Notes: generated by a model not told the origin, from the letters alone. A stretch of 9,881 nucleotides of DNA from an uncultured Oscillospiraceae bacterium (GCA_910587835.1 CAJUNQ010000099.1:1-9881); one strand, 5' to 3'. Counted from the first letter of the stretch, positions 1-7,273 are shown. Numbers and translations are program-made.

Positions 1-140
1 AAATGCCGGATTTTTGGTCCAAAGGAGGCGATTTCAAGGAGAAAACCGCAAGTAATACTTGCGTATTACGAGGATTTTCGACGCAGAAAGCGACTGCTTT
101 GGGGCAAAAAGACGGTGTTTTCGATTTTTCAAACGAGCCC
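1..140. repeat. Palindromic repeat, copy 1 (left end cut by window)
   Basis: Positions 1-118 match 9764-9881 at 117 of 118 bases in the same orientation. Using copy 2 for the missing left end, the full unit is about 161 bp and starts and ends with inverted GGGCTYGTTTGAAAA. The two arms pair imperfectly along most of their length: the CCGGATTTTTGGTCCAAAG segment (6-24) aligns with the reverse complement of 96-114 at 15 of 19 positions. The tip is a perfect CGCAAG/CTTGCG stem (47-52 and 58-63). No convincing protein is encoded. It looks like a MITE-like or REP-like interspersed element, or a structured 3' element. It lies about 217 nt downstream of the leftward operon. Its copy number elsewhere in the genome cannot be seen. 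Confidence 0.85.
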
Positions 141-357
141 TGGGTCCGCTGCTTCCCCTCCGCCTTTGCCGGGGGGCTTTTTGCGGCGGTTTGGGGCGGA
201 CGCTGGCCCCCTTGCTTTGTGAATCCTTTGCCGCGGGCGCCGGGGTTTTCTCAGGGGGTGTTCCGTTCGCGGAGAGGGTGAGATGGCAGGCGGCTTTGCC
301 TGCCCCCTGCTTTGTGGTGGGGGCGGGCTGCGGTTTTGTGGTTGGCGGTTTGGGGGG
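141..357. other. Geneless G-rich stretch downstream of the operon
   Basis: No supportable gene. The plus strand is rich in G runs and contains a GGCAGGC/GCCTGCC inverted repeat (285-291 and 298-304). The phrase CCCCCTTGCTTTGTG or a close variant occurs twice (207-221 and 302-316). I looked for an intrinsic terminator for the leftward operon and found none: no hairpin here is followed by a T run on the minus strand. Transcripts may run into the palindromic repeat at 1-140. Confidence 0.5.
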
Positions 358-1467
358 CTAGCCGGCGAAGTAGGCCGCTATGGCGTTGGCGATGCGCTGG
401 CTGGCGCGGCCGTCTCCGTAGGGGTTGCTGGCCTGGCTCATGCGCTGGTACTCCGCCTCCTCTGTCAGCAGCTGCCGCACCAGCGTGTAGATGGTCTCCT
501 CATCTGTGCCGGCCAGCTTCAGGGTGCCCGCCTCTACCCCTTCGGGGCGCTCGGTGGTATCGCGCAGCACAATGACCGGCTTGCCCAGGGAGGGGGCCTC
601 CTCCTGGATGCCGCCGCTGTCGGTGAGAATGAGATGGGACCGGGCCAGGAGGTTGTGGAACTCCACCACCTCGAGGGGCTCGACCAGACGGATTTGGGGG
701 CAATGGCCCAGCTCCTCCTGAGCGGCCTTTTGCACCAGGGGGTTCAGGTGGACGGGGTACACGGCCTTCACATCCGGGAACTCCTCGACCACCCGGCGGA
801 TGGCCCGGAACATGCGGTGCATGGGCTCGCCCAGGTTTTCGCGCCGGTGGGCGGTGATGACAATCAGCCGGGAGCCGGCGGCCCAGCTCAGCAGGGGGTC
901 GCTGTAGTCCTGCCGCACCGTGGTTTGCAGGGCGTCGATGGCCGTGTTGCCGGTGACCACAATGCGCTCGGGCCGCTTGCCCTCCGCCAGAAGGTTTGCT
1001 TTGCTCCGCCCGGTGGGGGCAAAGTGCAGGTCCGCCACGCAGCCCACAAACTGGCGGTTCATCTCCTCGGGGTAGGGGGAGTATTTGTCGTAGGTGCGCA
1101 GGCCGGCCTCGACATGGCCCACGGCGGTCTGGCAGTAGTAGGCGGCTAAAGCCCCGGCAAAGGTGGTGGTGGTGTCGCCGTGGACCAGGACCATGCGGGG
1201 CTTCTCCTTTTGGATGACCCCCTCAAGGCCCTGAAGCACCCGGGCGGTGATGTCGGAGAGGGTTTGGCCGGGCTTCATAATGTCCAGGTCATAGTCCGGC
1301 ACAATCTGAAAGGCGTTCAGCACCTGGTCCAGCATCTGCCGGTGCTGGGCAGTGACGCACACCAGGGTTTCAAACTCGGGGCGGGCCTTGAGCTCTTTGA
1401 CCAGGGGGGCCATTTTGATGGTTTCGGGCCGGGTGCCGAACACCAGCATGACTTTGATTTTTTCCAT
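358..1467 (-). CDS. wecB: UDP-N-acetylglucosamine 2-epimerase (non-hydrolysing)
   Basis: Interconverts UDP-GlcNAc and UDP-ManNAc in the cytoplasm, supplying the ManNAc donor for the TagA-like enzyme upstream. The 369-residue length is normal for the WecB/MnaA family. Visible motifs are GTRPE (11-15, with the conserved Arg13), QHRQML (41-46), HGDTT (96-100, Asp98), HVEAGLR (118-124, Glu120), YPEEMNR (132-138, Glu134), TAHRREN (205-211) and the late TDSGGIQEE nucleotide-binding motif. Asp98, Glu120 and Glu134 match the catalytic acids of E. coli WecB with a +3 shift. I chose the ATG at 1467 over an in-frame GTG at 1476: AGGA lies 10 nt before the ATG but almost touches the GTG, and MEKIKVMLVFGTRPE is the usual family N-terminus. 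It is the last gene of the operon, 128 nt after tagA, so it may be partly transcribed on its own. The family call is very secure. Confidence 0.95.
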   Translation of the reverse strand: MEKIKVMLVFGTRPETIKMAPLVKELKARPEFETLVCVTAQHRQMLDQVLNAFQIVPDYDLDIMKPGQTLSDITARVLQGLEGVIQKEKPRMVLVHGDTTTTFAGALAAYYCQTAVGHVEAGLRTYDKYSPYPEEMNRQFVGCVADLHFAPTGRSKANLLAEGKRPERIVVTGNTAIDALQTTVRQDYSDPLLSWAAGSRLIVITAHRRENLGEPMHRMFRAIRRVVEEFPDVKAVYPVHLNPLVQKAAQEELGHCPQIRLVEPLEVVEFHNLLARSHLILTDSGGIQEEAPSLGKPVIVLRDTTERPEGVEAGTLKLAGTDEETIYTLVRQLLTEEAEYQRMSQASNPYGDGRASQRIANAIAAYFAG

Positions 1468-1595
1468 GACGCTCACATCCTGTTTGGTTGATTATATTCG
1501 GGACAGGGGGAAAACTTGCCTGCGGGGGTTTTCGGGGCGGGCTGTCAGCAGGGCGGGCCGGGCCCCGGGGGGCTTTTCCCCTTGCGGGGAGGCGG
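1468..1595 (-). other. GC-rich spacer between tagA and the epimerase gene
   Basis: This 128-nt gap is unlike the tight junctions elsewhere in the operon. On the coding (minus) strand it carries CCCCGCAAGGGG, a 4-bp stem with a GNRA-type GCAA loop, directly followed by AAAAGCCCCCCGGGG and more self-complementary GC sequence. The opposite strand has the G-run series GGG-C-GGG-CC-GGG-CCCC-GGGGGG (1551-1572), a potential G-quadruplex. No T run follows the hairpins, so this is not a classical terminator. It could attenuate transcription or set mRNA processing. That role is inferred. Confidence 0.5.
1491..1496 (-). promoter_or_regulatory. Possible internal -10 element for the epimerase gene
   Basis: A perfect TATAAT on the minus strand lies 23 bp before the ATG at 1467, so a transcript would have a leader of roughly 17 nt containing the AGGA ribosome binding site. 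The -35 region at 16-18 bp spacing (GCAAGT, GGCAAG or AGGCAA) is poor, and there is no TGN extension. This is a tentative call based on the -10 hexamer and on its position after an unusually long gap. Confidence 0.35.
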
Positions 1596-2321
1596 TTACT
1601 TTTTTTGTTGGGCGGCTTTTTTTACCTCCCGCAGGAATTTTACGTTGTTGTTCCAGAAGCGGCCCAGTCTTTGAGGCTCTTTGGCGATGCGGTAGAGCCA
1701 CTCGGTGTTGGTTTTGACGAACAGGGCCGGGGCCCGCTTTTTGCTGCCGCTGAGCACGTCGAAGGAGCCGCCCACGCCCATGAAGACCCCTTTGGGGAAT
1801 TCGTCCAGATGCCGGTGGATGAGCAGGTCCTGGGCAGGGACCCCCAGGGCCACCAGGGTCAGGTCTGGGGCAAGGGCTTTGATCTCCTGAAAATCCGCGT
1901 CCTTATCCTTGCTGTAGCCGTTGCGGCAGCGCACGGTGATGGCAGGGTATTGGAGCTTCAGCTTTTTGGCCAGGGCCGACACCACCTCCTCCTTGGCCCC
2001 CAGCAGGTAGACGGTCTTTCCCTGTCTGCCGGCGGCGTTCAGCAGCCGCTCCGCCAGGTCGACGCCGGTAACGCGCTCTTTTACCGGCAGGCTCAGCATC
2101 TTCATGGCCTTTACCACGCTGATGCCGTCTGGGACGATCTCGGTTCGCGGGTCCAGCAGGAGCCGCTCCACGGCCGGGTCCCGCTGGGCGTGCATGAGAA
2201 TCTCCGGGTTGGCGGTGACAATGAACAGCCGCTCGCCGGAGAGCATGGCCTGCTCGGCCCGTTTGGCGTACTCCTCCGCCGTGCCGGGGAAGACCCGCTT
2301 TAAATACTGGTTCAGCGCCAT
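1596..2321 (-). CDS. tagA: TagA/WecG/CpsF-family N-acetylmannosaminyltransferase (GT26)
   Basis: Predicted to transfer ManNAc from UDP-ManNAc to undecaprenyl-diphosphate-GlcNAc, forming the ManNAc-GlcNAc disaccharide that begins wall teichoic acids and some secondary wall polymers. It acts on the cytoplasmic membrane face. The 241-residue length fits the family. Visible features are VTANPEIL (35-42, Thr36 and Asn38), VPDGISVV (63-70, with Asp65 equivalent to the proposed catalytic base of TagA), TGVDLAERLL, VYLLGA, LGVPAQD and GVGGSFDVLSGSKKRAP, then a basic C-terminal tail resembling the membrane-docking appendage of TagA. The ATG follows AAAGGGG at 8 nt. The gene starts 2 nt after the upstream stop, so translation is probably coupled. 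Together with the epimerase gene it makes ManNAc in the product very likely. WecG activity on a ManNAcA donor is less likely because no UDP-ManNAc dehydrogenase is present. Confidence 0.92.
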   Translation of the reverse strand: MALNQYLKRVFPGTAEEYAKRAEQAMLSGERLFIVTANPEILMHAQRDPAVERLLLDPRTEIVPDGISVVKAMKMLSLPVKERVTGVDLAERLLNAAGRQGKTVYLLGAKEEVVSALAKKLKLQYPAITVRCRNGYSKDKDADFQEIKALAPDLTLVALGVPAQDLLIHRHLDEFPKGVFMGVGGSFDVLSGSKKRAPALFVKTNTEWLYRIAKEPQRLGRFWNNNVKFLREVKKAAQQKK

Positions 2322-2323
2322 GT

Positions 2324-3739
2324 TTACGGCCCCTTTCGTTCTTTCTTTTCTGTTCCGCCGGCTTTGGGCTGGTCTGCGTCAAAGTCGTAGAGCTCCTCTT
2401 TGCCAAAGGCCTCGGTGCTCTCGGAGGCCTTGAGGAACACGGTGATGGTTTGGAAGATGAGCTTGAAGTCCTGCCAGATGCTGTAGTTTTCAATATACAT
2501 CAGGTCCATGACCAGCTTGTCCTTGGGAGAGGTGTTGTATTTGCCGGAAATCTGGGCCAGGCCGGTGAGGCCCGCCTTCATGCGCAGGCGGTAGGAGAAC
2601 TCGGGGAGCTCCTCGGTGTATTTCTCCACGTTTTCCAGCATCTCCGGGCGGGGGCCCACCACGGTCATGTCGCCGTTGAGAATGTTGATGAGCTGGGGCA
2701 GCTCGTCGATGCGGAACTTGCGCAGCACCCGCCCCACCCTGGTGATGCGGTCGTCGCCGGCTGTGACGGACTTGTGGATGGAGTTCTGCTCTTTCATGGT
2801 GCGGAACTTGTACACCTCGAACACCCGGCCGTATTTGGTCAGGCGTTTCTGCTTGTACATCACCTTGCCGTGGTCCTCAAGCTTGATGGCAATGGCGCAG
2901 GCCAGCATGATGGGGCTGGCCAGCACCAGGCCCACAATGGCCACGGCCAGGTCCGTGAGCCGCTTGACAATGCGCTGCTCCATGGTCAGGTCCTTGGCGG
3001 TGTACATGACCAGGGATTTGTCGTCTAGGGTGACATAGCGGGCGCCCTGGCTCACCACGTCGATGGTCTCGAAATTATAATAAATATTCTTCTGGGTCTG
3101 GTAGCAGAAGGAGATCAGGTCGTTGCGCTCCTTCAGGGGCACGTCGTAGAGAAACACGGTGTCGCACTCCTGGATGACGTTGAGGACGTTTTTGTCGTCG
3201 TATCGCACCGTATGCCGGACCTCATACTGCTTTTGAAAGCGGTTGATTTTGGGGATGACGCTGCCCAGGCTCTGCCGGGAGGAGGAGATGACGCAGCATT
3301 TTTCGGGGGGCTCGAGGGAGAAATAGACATAGTTGCCAAAATAGGCAAAGAAAACGATGACCAGCACCTGCAGCACCATGACCAGCAGAAGAAGATGAGG
3401 GGTTTCGTAGACAAAATGGGCGTTGTTCTTCTCGCTGGTATTCATGATGGACAGCTGCAGGTGGGTCACCAGGTCGGTCATGACAGTGGCCAGGGCCATG
3501 GAGTGGACAATGGGCTTGGACTTTTGGGCGCCCACGGCGTAGCCCCCGTAGACAGACATGAGGGCAATGCCCAGCACCACAAAGGTCACCATGGTGACGC
3601 CGGTGGTGCGGGACAGATTGAAAAGCCAGGGGTTGTGGATGCCGAAAATGCCGAAGAATATGGCGAACAGCGAGGCGAACAGGGCCAGCTTGAGCACAAA
3701 CACCACGGTACGTTTCATTTTTTTGATCATATGATGCAT
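2324..3739 (-). CDS. Polyprenyl-phosphate sugar-phosphate transferase (PF02397 type)
   Basis: Predicted initiating enzyme: moves a sugar-1-phosphate from a UDP-sugar onto undecaprenyl phosphate. At 471 residues it has the long WbaP/CpsE-like layout. Hydrophobic segments lie at about 11-33, 45-68 and 112-135, with a weaker one near 78-95. A soluble central region follows to about 250, then a membrane-associated segment (LAVAIVGLVLASPIML) and the catalytic domain. Catalytic-domain motifs are YKQKRLTKYGRVFEVYKFRT, DDRITRVGRVLRKFRIDELP, GDMTVVGPRPE and GLTGLAQISGKYN. The basic, Asp-rich and Pro-Arg-Pro motifs expected for catalysis are present. Start chosen at 3739 (MHHMIKKMKRT), 4 nt after the upstream stop with GAAGGTGAC before it; a longer in-frame reading to 3907 overlaps the upstream gene and is GC-rich filler. 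Sugar specificity cannot be read. GlcNAc-1-P would suit the following TagA, which would let it replace TagO. Confidence 0.93.
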   Translation of the reverse strand: MHHMIKKMKRTVVFVLKLALFASLFAIFFGIFGIHNPWLFNLSRTTGVTMVTFVVLGIALMSVYGGYAVGAQKSKPIVHSMALATVMTDLVTHLQLSIMNTSEKNNAHFVYETPHLLLLVMVLQVLVIVFFAYFGNYVYFSLEPPEKCCVISSSRQSLGSVIPKINRFQKQYEVRHTVRYDDKNVLNVIQECDTVFLYDVPLKERNDLISFCYQTQKNIYYNFETIDVVSQGARYVTLDDKSLVMYTAKDLTMEQRIVKRLTDLAVAIVGLVLASPIMLACAIAIKLEDHGKVMYKQKRLTKYGRVFEVYKFRTMKEQNSIHKSVTAGDDRITRVGRVLRKFRIDELPQLINILNGDMTVVGPRPEMLENVEKYTEELPEFSYRLRMKAGLTGLAQISGKYNTSPKDKLVMDLMYIENYSIWQDFKLIFQTITVFLKASESTEAFGKEELYDFDADQPKAGGTEKKERKGP

Positions 3740-3743
3740 ATTG

Positions 3744-4874
3744 TCACCTTCCCTTCCTTTCCAGCCAGTCCACTGCCTGGCGGGCCGCGCTGCCGGCCTC
3801 TTTGACGCCCAGGTTCCGGCAGAAGGCCTCTTGCCGGGCGCGCTGGACCTGGGGGTCAAAGGCCAGCACAGCGGCCTCCAGCTCCTGGTTGTCCTCCGCC
3901 CGGGCAAAGGGCAGCAGGTCCAGGTCCAGGGTGAAGTTGCGGTCGCTGCGGTAGGCCTCCAGGTCGTTTACATATAAAAAGCAGGGCTTGCCGGTGCACA
4001 TATAGTCAAACATCACAGAGGAGTAGTCGGTGACCAGCGCGTCGCAGGCCAGGTACAGGTCCTGGATGTCCGGATAGGCGGAGGCGTTGCGCACCCAGCG
4101 GGGGTCGAGGGCCAGCCGGCCGGCCTTTTCGGCAATATTGGGGTGGAGCTTGGCCAGCACCAGCCATTCCCCCCCGAAGCGCCGGGAGAGGGCTTCTGTC
4201 AGGCGCTGGTAGTCCAGGTCGTAGACGGAGAGGCCCTTGTCCTTGCGGAAGGTGGGGGCGTACAGGGCCAGACGCTTGTCATCGGGCAGGGAGAGGGACC
4301 GGCGCACCTGGGCCTCCTCCTCCCGGCCGGGGCCGAAGAGCATGTCGTTGCGGGGAAAGCCGCATTCCAGCACCTCGCCGGAGTACCAGAAGGCCCGGCG
4401 GTAGATCTCTGTAAGAAAGGCGCTGTCGGAGAGGAAAAGGTCACACATCTGGGAGTCTTTTTTCGCGGCTTTGAGATAATTTTCGTCCAGGGCCTCCGCC
4501 GCGTCCCCTTCGATGCGCTTCAGGGGGAAGCCGTGCCAGGTCTGGATGTAGAGGGTGGACCCCCGCTTTTGGGTGTGGGCCCATTTGCGGCTGTTGTCTA
4601 CCCAGAGCCCGGCGGTGCACTGGTGCCAGATGGCCCGGGGGCTGTCCACCACCAGGGGGGTCACGTCCTGGGGCAGGCTTTTGGCCTCCTCATGGCCCTT
4701 CACGGTCCAGAAGACCTGCCAGCCCCGGCGGCGGAGCTCCTCGGCAATGGCCTTGGGGCTGTCGGAATAGCCCCGGCCGTAGTAGCTCTGGCACACGGCC
4801 TTGCGGGGGTTTTTGGGCAGAAAGGAGAGGGTGAGCCACAGAACTTTGCGCATAATCCTTTTTATATTGCTCAT
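3744..4874 (-). CDS. CDP-glycerol glycerophosphotransferase family protein (TagB-sized)
   Basis: Predicted to transfer glycerol phosphate (or another CDP-alditol phosphate) to a lipid-linked sugar on the inner membrane face. The 376 residues match the short TagB primase class rather than the roughly 700-residue TagF polymerases. Family motifs include QTWHGFPLKR (111-120, His114), GFPRNDML (172-179), YAPTFRKDKG (205-214), KLHPN (242-246, His244) and VTDYSSVMFDY (281-291). The two histidines correspond to those essential in TagF-type enzymes. The N-terminus is basic and amphipathic (IKRIMRKVLWLTLSFLP), suited to membrane association. The ATG overlaps the flippase stop as ATGA and has a strong GGAGG 7 nt upstream, so the two genes are translationally coupled. 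TagB-like addition of one glycerol phosphate to ManNAc-GlcNAc fits the neighbours best; no CDP-glycerol synthase is in view. The family is certain, the acceptor inferred. Confidence 0.92.
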   Translation of the reverse strand: MSNIKRIMRKVLWLTLSFLPKNPRKAVCQSYYGRGYSDSPKAIAEELRRRGWQVFWTVKGHEEAKSLPQDVTPLVVDSPRAIWHQCTAGLWVDNSRKWAHTQKRGSTLYIQTWHGFPLKRIEGDAAEALDENYLKAAKKDSQMCDLFLSDSAFLTEIYRRAFWYSGEVLECGFPRNDMLFGPGREEEAQVRRSLSLPDDKRLALYAPTFRKDKGLSVYDLDYQRLTEALSRRFGGEWLVLAKLHPNIAEKAGRLALDPRWVRNASAYPDIQDLYLACDALVTDYSSVMFDYMCTGKPCFLYVNDLEAYRSDRNFTLDLDLLPFARAEDNQELEAAVLAFDPQVQRARQEAFCRNLGVKEAGSAARQAVDWLERKGR

Positions 4875-6187
4875 GCCTTTCCCTCCTTTCCCGCCGGCTG
4901 CCGGCCCAGAAGGCGGCGGTGCTTGAAAATAATGATGAGGCGGAACAACAGAATGGCGAATTCCGTCAGCGAGGACAGAACGCACAGGGACACCAGGTTG
5001 ACGCCCACGGTGAAGTGGCAGGCCGCCGCGCCGGCCAGATAGACCAGGGTGCCGAAGGCGGTGGAGATGTTGGCGTATCGGGCCAGGCCCATGGCCCCCA
5101 GGGTGGGGTAGCCCAGCACATAGTTGGGAAAGCAGCACACTGCCACGGGAATCATCAGCCGCAGGGGGAGCACCACATTTTTGCCCTCGGGGCCCAGCCA
5201 GAGGGTGAGAAGGGGCTCGGCAAAGGCGAACACAAAGGCGCAGCCCGCCAGAACCACCGGATAGACCAACAGCATGGCCTTTTTGATGATGCTGAAGTTT
5301 TTGTGCTTCATCATGTGGGGGTAGAGGCTGTCTGCAATGGGGGACATGCCGTTGCGGGCGGCGATGATCACGGTGTCGGCATTGGTGTAAAGGCCGGTGG
5401 CAATGCTGGGGTCGGTAAACATGGTGGAGCCCCCGGCGGGCATGGCGTGCATCAGGAGCAGGCCGTTGAGGTTGGAGTTGACGGACGCGGCCACCCGGGA
5501 GAACAGGAACTGGGAGGAGTCTTTGATTTCTGTCCACACCTCCCCCACCGTCACCCGGCAGAAGCGGACCCCCACCTTGGTGAACAGGTGCCAGTACACA
5601 AAGGCCAGGGCCCCGATGTTGCCAATGGCCGCGCACAGAGGCACCAGGTAGAAGTCCTCGGGCTTTTGCACCAGCAGGAACACCAGGCCTGTGGCCACCA
5701 GCTTGATGAGCACCGCCCGGATGGTGATGGCGGACATTTGCTCCAGGCCCCGGTACATGTAGTCGGGCAGCATGGTGACGCCCACCGTGGACAGGAAGAA
5801 GAACACATAGGCCAGCACCTCGCCGGGGCCGGAGAGGCTGGGGACAATGAGAAAGCCCAGCACTGCCGCCGAAATGGCGGTGAACAGCACCTTGGCCGCC
5901 ACCACGCAGGTGAGAATGCGGGAGAGCTCCTTTTTTTCCTCCCGCCGGGCGGAGATTTTTGCCGTGGCGGAGAGGAGGAAGCCGAAGTCGAGAAAGATGA
6001 GGAAGAAATTGGCCGCGTATTGCCCGGCCCCCAGAAGGCCTACCAGCTCTACCCCCAGCACCCGCATTTTGTAGCCCTGGGTGAGCATGCCCAGCGCCAT
6101 GTTGGAGAATTGGAGAATGTAGAGCATAACGGTGTTTTCCAGCAGGCTGTGCCGGGTCCGGTTGTTCCATTTTTCTTTTATATTCAA
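4871..6187 (-). CDS. Wzx-type oligosaccharide flippase (MOP superfamily)
   Basis: Integral membrane protein of 438 residues predicted to flip an undecaprenyl-diphosphate-linked oligosaccharide to the outer membrane face. About 12-14 hydrophobic segments are spread over the protein, for example LGFLIVPSL, VLAYVFFFLSTVGVTML, LVATGLVFLLV, LVYPVVLAGCAFVFAFAEPL and ILLFRLIIIF. It also has the N-terminal NTVMLYILQFSNMAL segment and the GPEGKNVVLPLRLMIP region seen in Polysacc_synt-type proteins. The start is a TTG at 6187, supported by AGGGAGG 8 nt upstream and by the absence of an in-frame ATG until residue 21. The gene lies 19 nt after the glycosyltransferase stop and overlaps the next gene by 4 nt. 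Teichoic acid polymers are usually exported by the TagGH ABC transporter, so a Wzx partner suggests a short or block-wise product, as with TacF in pneumococcus. Substrate unknown. Confidence 0.92.
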   Translation of the reverse strand: MNIKEKWNNRTRHSLLENTVMLYILQFSNMALGMLTQGYKMRVLGVELVGLLGAGQYAANFFLIFLDFGFLLSATAKISARREEKKELSRILTCVVAAKVLFTAISAAVLGFLIVPSLSGPGEVLAYVFFFLSTVGVTMLPDYMYRGLEQMSAITIRAVLIKLVATGLVFLLVQKPEDFYLVPLCAAIGNIGALAFVYWHLFTKVGVRFCRVTVGEVWTEIKDSSQFLFSRVAASVNSNLNGLLLMHAMPAGGSTMFTDPSIATGLYTNADTVIIAARNGMSPIADSLYPHMMKHKNFSIIKKAMLLVYPVVLAGCAFVFAFAEPLLTLWLGPEGKNVVLPLRLMIPVAVCCFPNYVLGYPTLGAMGLARYANISTAFGTLVYLAGAAACHFTVGVNLVSLCVLSSLTEFAILLFRLIIIFKHRRLLGRQPAGKEGKA

Positions 6188-6206
6188 GGGCTTTGCCTCC
6201 CTGTTG

Positions 6207-7181
6207 TCATCCTTTGAGTTTGAACAGCGTCCCTACGGTGCGGTACATGCTCCGGTCCAGCAGAGAGAGCAGCAGCCGGCGCTTTTTGCCCAGCCGGGGC
6301 AGGTAGGGGTTATGCCGGCGGCGGGGAAATTCTCTGTCGATATAGGCCCGCAGCTCCTTGAGCAGGGGATGGCTGGGGTCGGCCCGGAGCACCCGGACCG
6401 AGGCGGTGAGGTAGCCGTGGAACAGGGCCAGATATTCCAGCTCCTGGCGGTAGGCCTCAAACAGGCCCTGGCTTTTGTACCAGCCCAGCACATCCCCAAG
6501 GGCGTCTATGATCTCCCGGTTGCGGGACAGGTTGGCGTTGTTCATAATGGAGCCGGGCCTTTGCAGGTAGTTGTAGCCCACAAAGCCGGTGTAGGCCAGC
6601 CGCCGGCAGGAGGGGATAAGCTTGAGGGTGGTGCGCAGGTCCTCGTACCACACCCGGGGGGGATAGCGCAGGCCGGTGCAATGAAAGAGCTGGGTTTTAT
6701 ACAGCTTATTGCAGGCGCTGGGGGCCAGGAGTAGCAGGTCCCGGCGGGTTTTGGGGTCTAAGGGGACATTTTCGGGCAGGTCCTCGCGGAAGACGGCCAG
6801 CTCCCGGCCGGCCTCGTCTACCGAGCGGAAGGGGAAGGCGACCAGGTCGGCGCCGGTTTTTTCTCCGGCGGAGAGGGCCGTTTCCAGGGTCTGGGGCTCC
6901 AGCCAGTCGTCGCTGTCGGGGAAGAGAATCCATTGGCCCTGAGCGGCGTTGACGCCGGTATTCCGGGCGCCGCCAAGGCCCTGGTTCTCCTGGTGGACGA
7001 CCCGGACCCGGGGGTCGGAGGCGGCGATCTGGTCGCAGAGGGCGGCGCTGCCGTCGGTAGAGCCGTCGTCGATGAGGAGCAGCTCCAGGTCGGGGTGGGT
7101 CTGGCCCAGGACAGAGGCCGCGCATTTTTCCAGATAATTCTTCACATTATATACAGGGACGACCACGCTGACCTTTGGCAT
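6207..7181 (-). CDS. Family 2 glycosyltransferase
   Basis: Cytosolic or membrane-associated GT-A fold enzyme predicted to add a sugar to the lipid-linked intermediate. The 324 residues begin VSVVVPVYNVKNYLEKC (4-20), with LLLIDDGSTDGS (34-45) for nucleotide binding, NQGLGGARNTGV (66-77), and the metal-binding FPDSDDWLEP (87-96, DSDD at 89-92). A later WYEDLRT (178-184) supplies a likely acidic catalytic residue. The C-terminal third is basic (RREFPRRRH-type sequence and LGKKRRLL), typical of membrane-contacting members such as EpsJ/CpsI-like transferases. First gene of the operon: the ATG has GAGAGGAGG 7 nt upstream and follows the promoter at 7235-7263. Donor and acceptor sugars cannot be predicted from sequence alone. 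Confidence 0.93.
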   Translation of the reverse strand: MPKVSVVVPVYNVKNYLEKCAASVLGQTHPDLELLLIDDGSTDGSAALCDQIAASDPRVRVVHQENQGLGGARNTGVNAAQGQWILFPDSDDWLEPQTLETALSAGEKTGADLVAFPFRSVDEAGRELAVFREDLPENVPLDPKTRRDLLLLAPSACNKLYKTQLFHCTGLRYPPRVWYEDLRTTLKLIPSCRRLAYTGFVGYNYLQRPGSIMNNANLSRNREIIDALGDVLGWYKSQGLFEAYRQELEYLALFHGYLTASVRVLRADPSHPLLKELRAYIDREFPRRRHNPYLPRLGKKRRLLLSLLDRSMYRTVGTLFKLKG

Positions 7182-7234
7182 GGGAGCGCCTCCTCTCCAG
7201 CACAGTTTGCTGTTATTTTCTGAATATTTCTCCT

Positions 7235-7263
7235 ATTATACACATTCCGGGGGATTTTTGCAA
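7235..7263 (-). promoter_or_regulatory. Sigma-A promoter of the wall-polymer operon
   Basis: On the minus strand TTGCAA (7258-7263) and TATAAT (7235-7240) are separated by exactly 17 bp (7241-7257). The -10 matches the consensus at 6 of 6 and the -35 at 4 of 6 positions. The expected start is near 7228, giving a leader of about 47 nt before the glycosyltransferase ATG at 7181. The leader ends with GGAGGCGCTCC, in which part of the Shine-Dalgarno sequence could pair with CTCC. Confidence 0.75.
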
Positions 7264-7271
7264 GTCCCCGG
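7247..7271. promoter_or_regulatory. Operator-like inverted repeat spanning the operon -35
   Basis: CCGGGG(G)A at 7247-7254 is the inverted complement of TCCCCGG at 7265-7271, with a 10-bp centre holding the operon -35 hexamer. It also lies within 3 bp of the -35 of the rightward promoter. A dimeric regulator bound here could affect both promoters, but no regulator gene is in the window. A fortuitous GC-rich palindrome is possible. Confidence 0.35.
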
Positions 7272-7273
7272 CC

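Noticed and set aside
154..182. CCCCTC...GGGGGGCTTTTT as a plus-strand terminator
   Set aside because: Six-pair stem including a wobble pair with a 10-nt loop, and no plus-strand gene ends upstream of it in the window.
283..1149. 288-codon plus-strand open frame opposite the epimerase gene
   Set aside because: It is the complement of conserved epimerase codons, with no ribosome binding site and no family resemblance.
4919..6217. 432-codon open frame on the plus strand opposite the flippase
   Set aside because: It is rich in His, Gly and Gln, as expected for the complement of a GC-rich membrane-protein gene. It has no family motif, and the opposite strand encodes a clear flippase.
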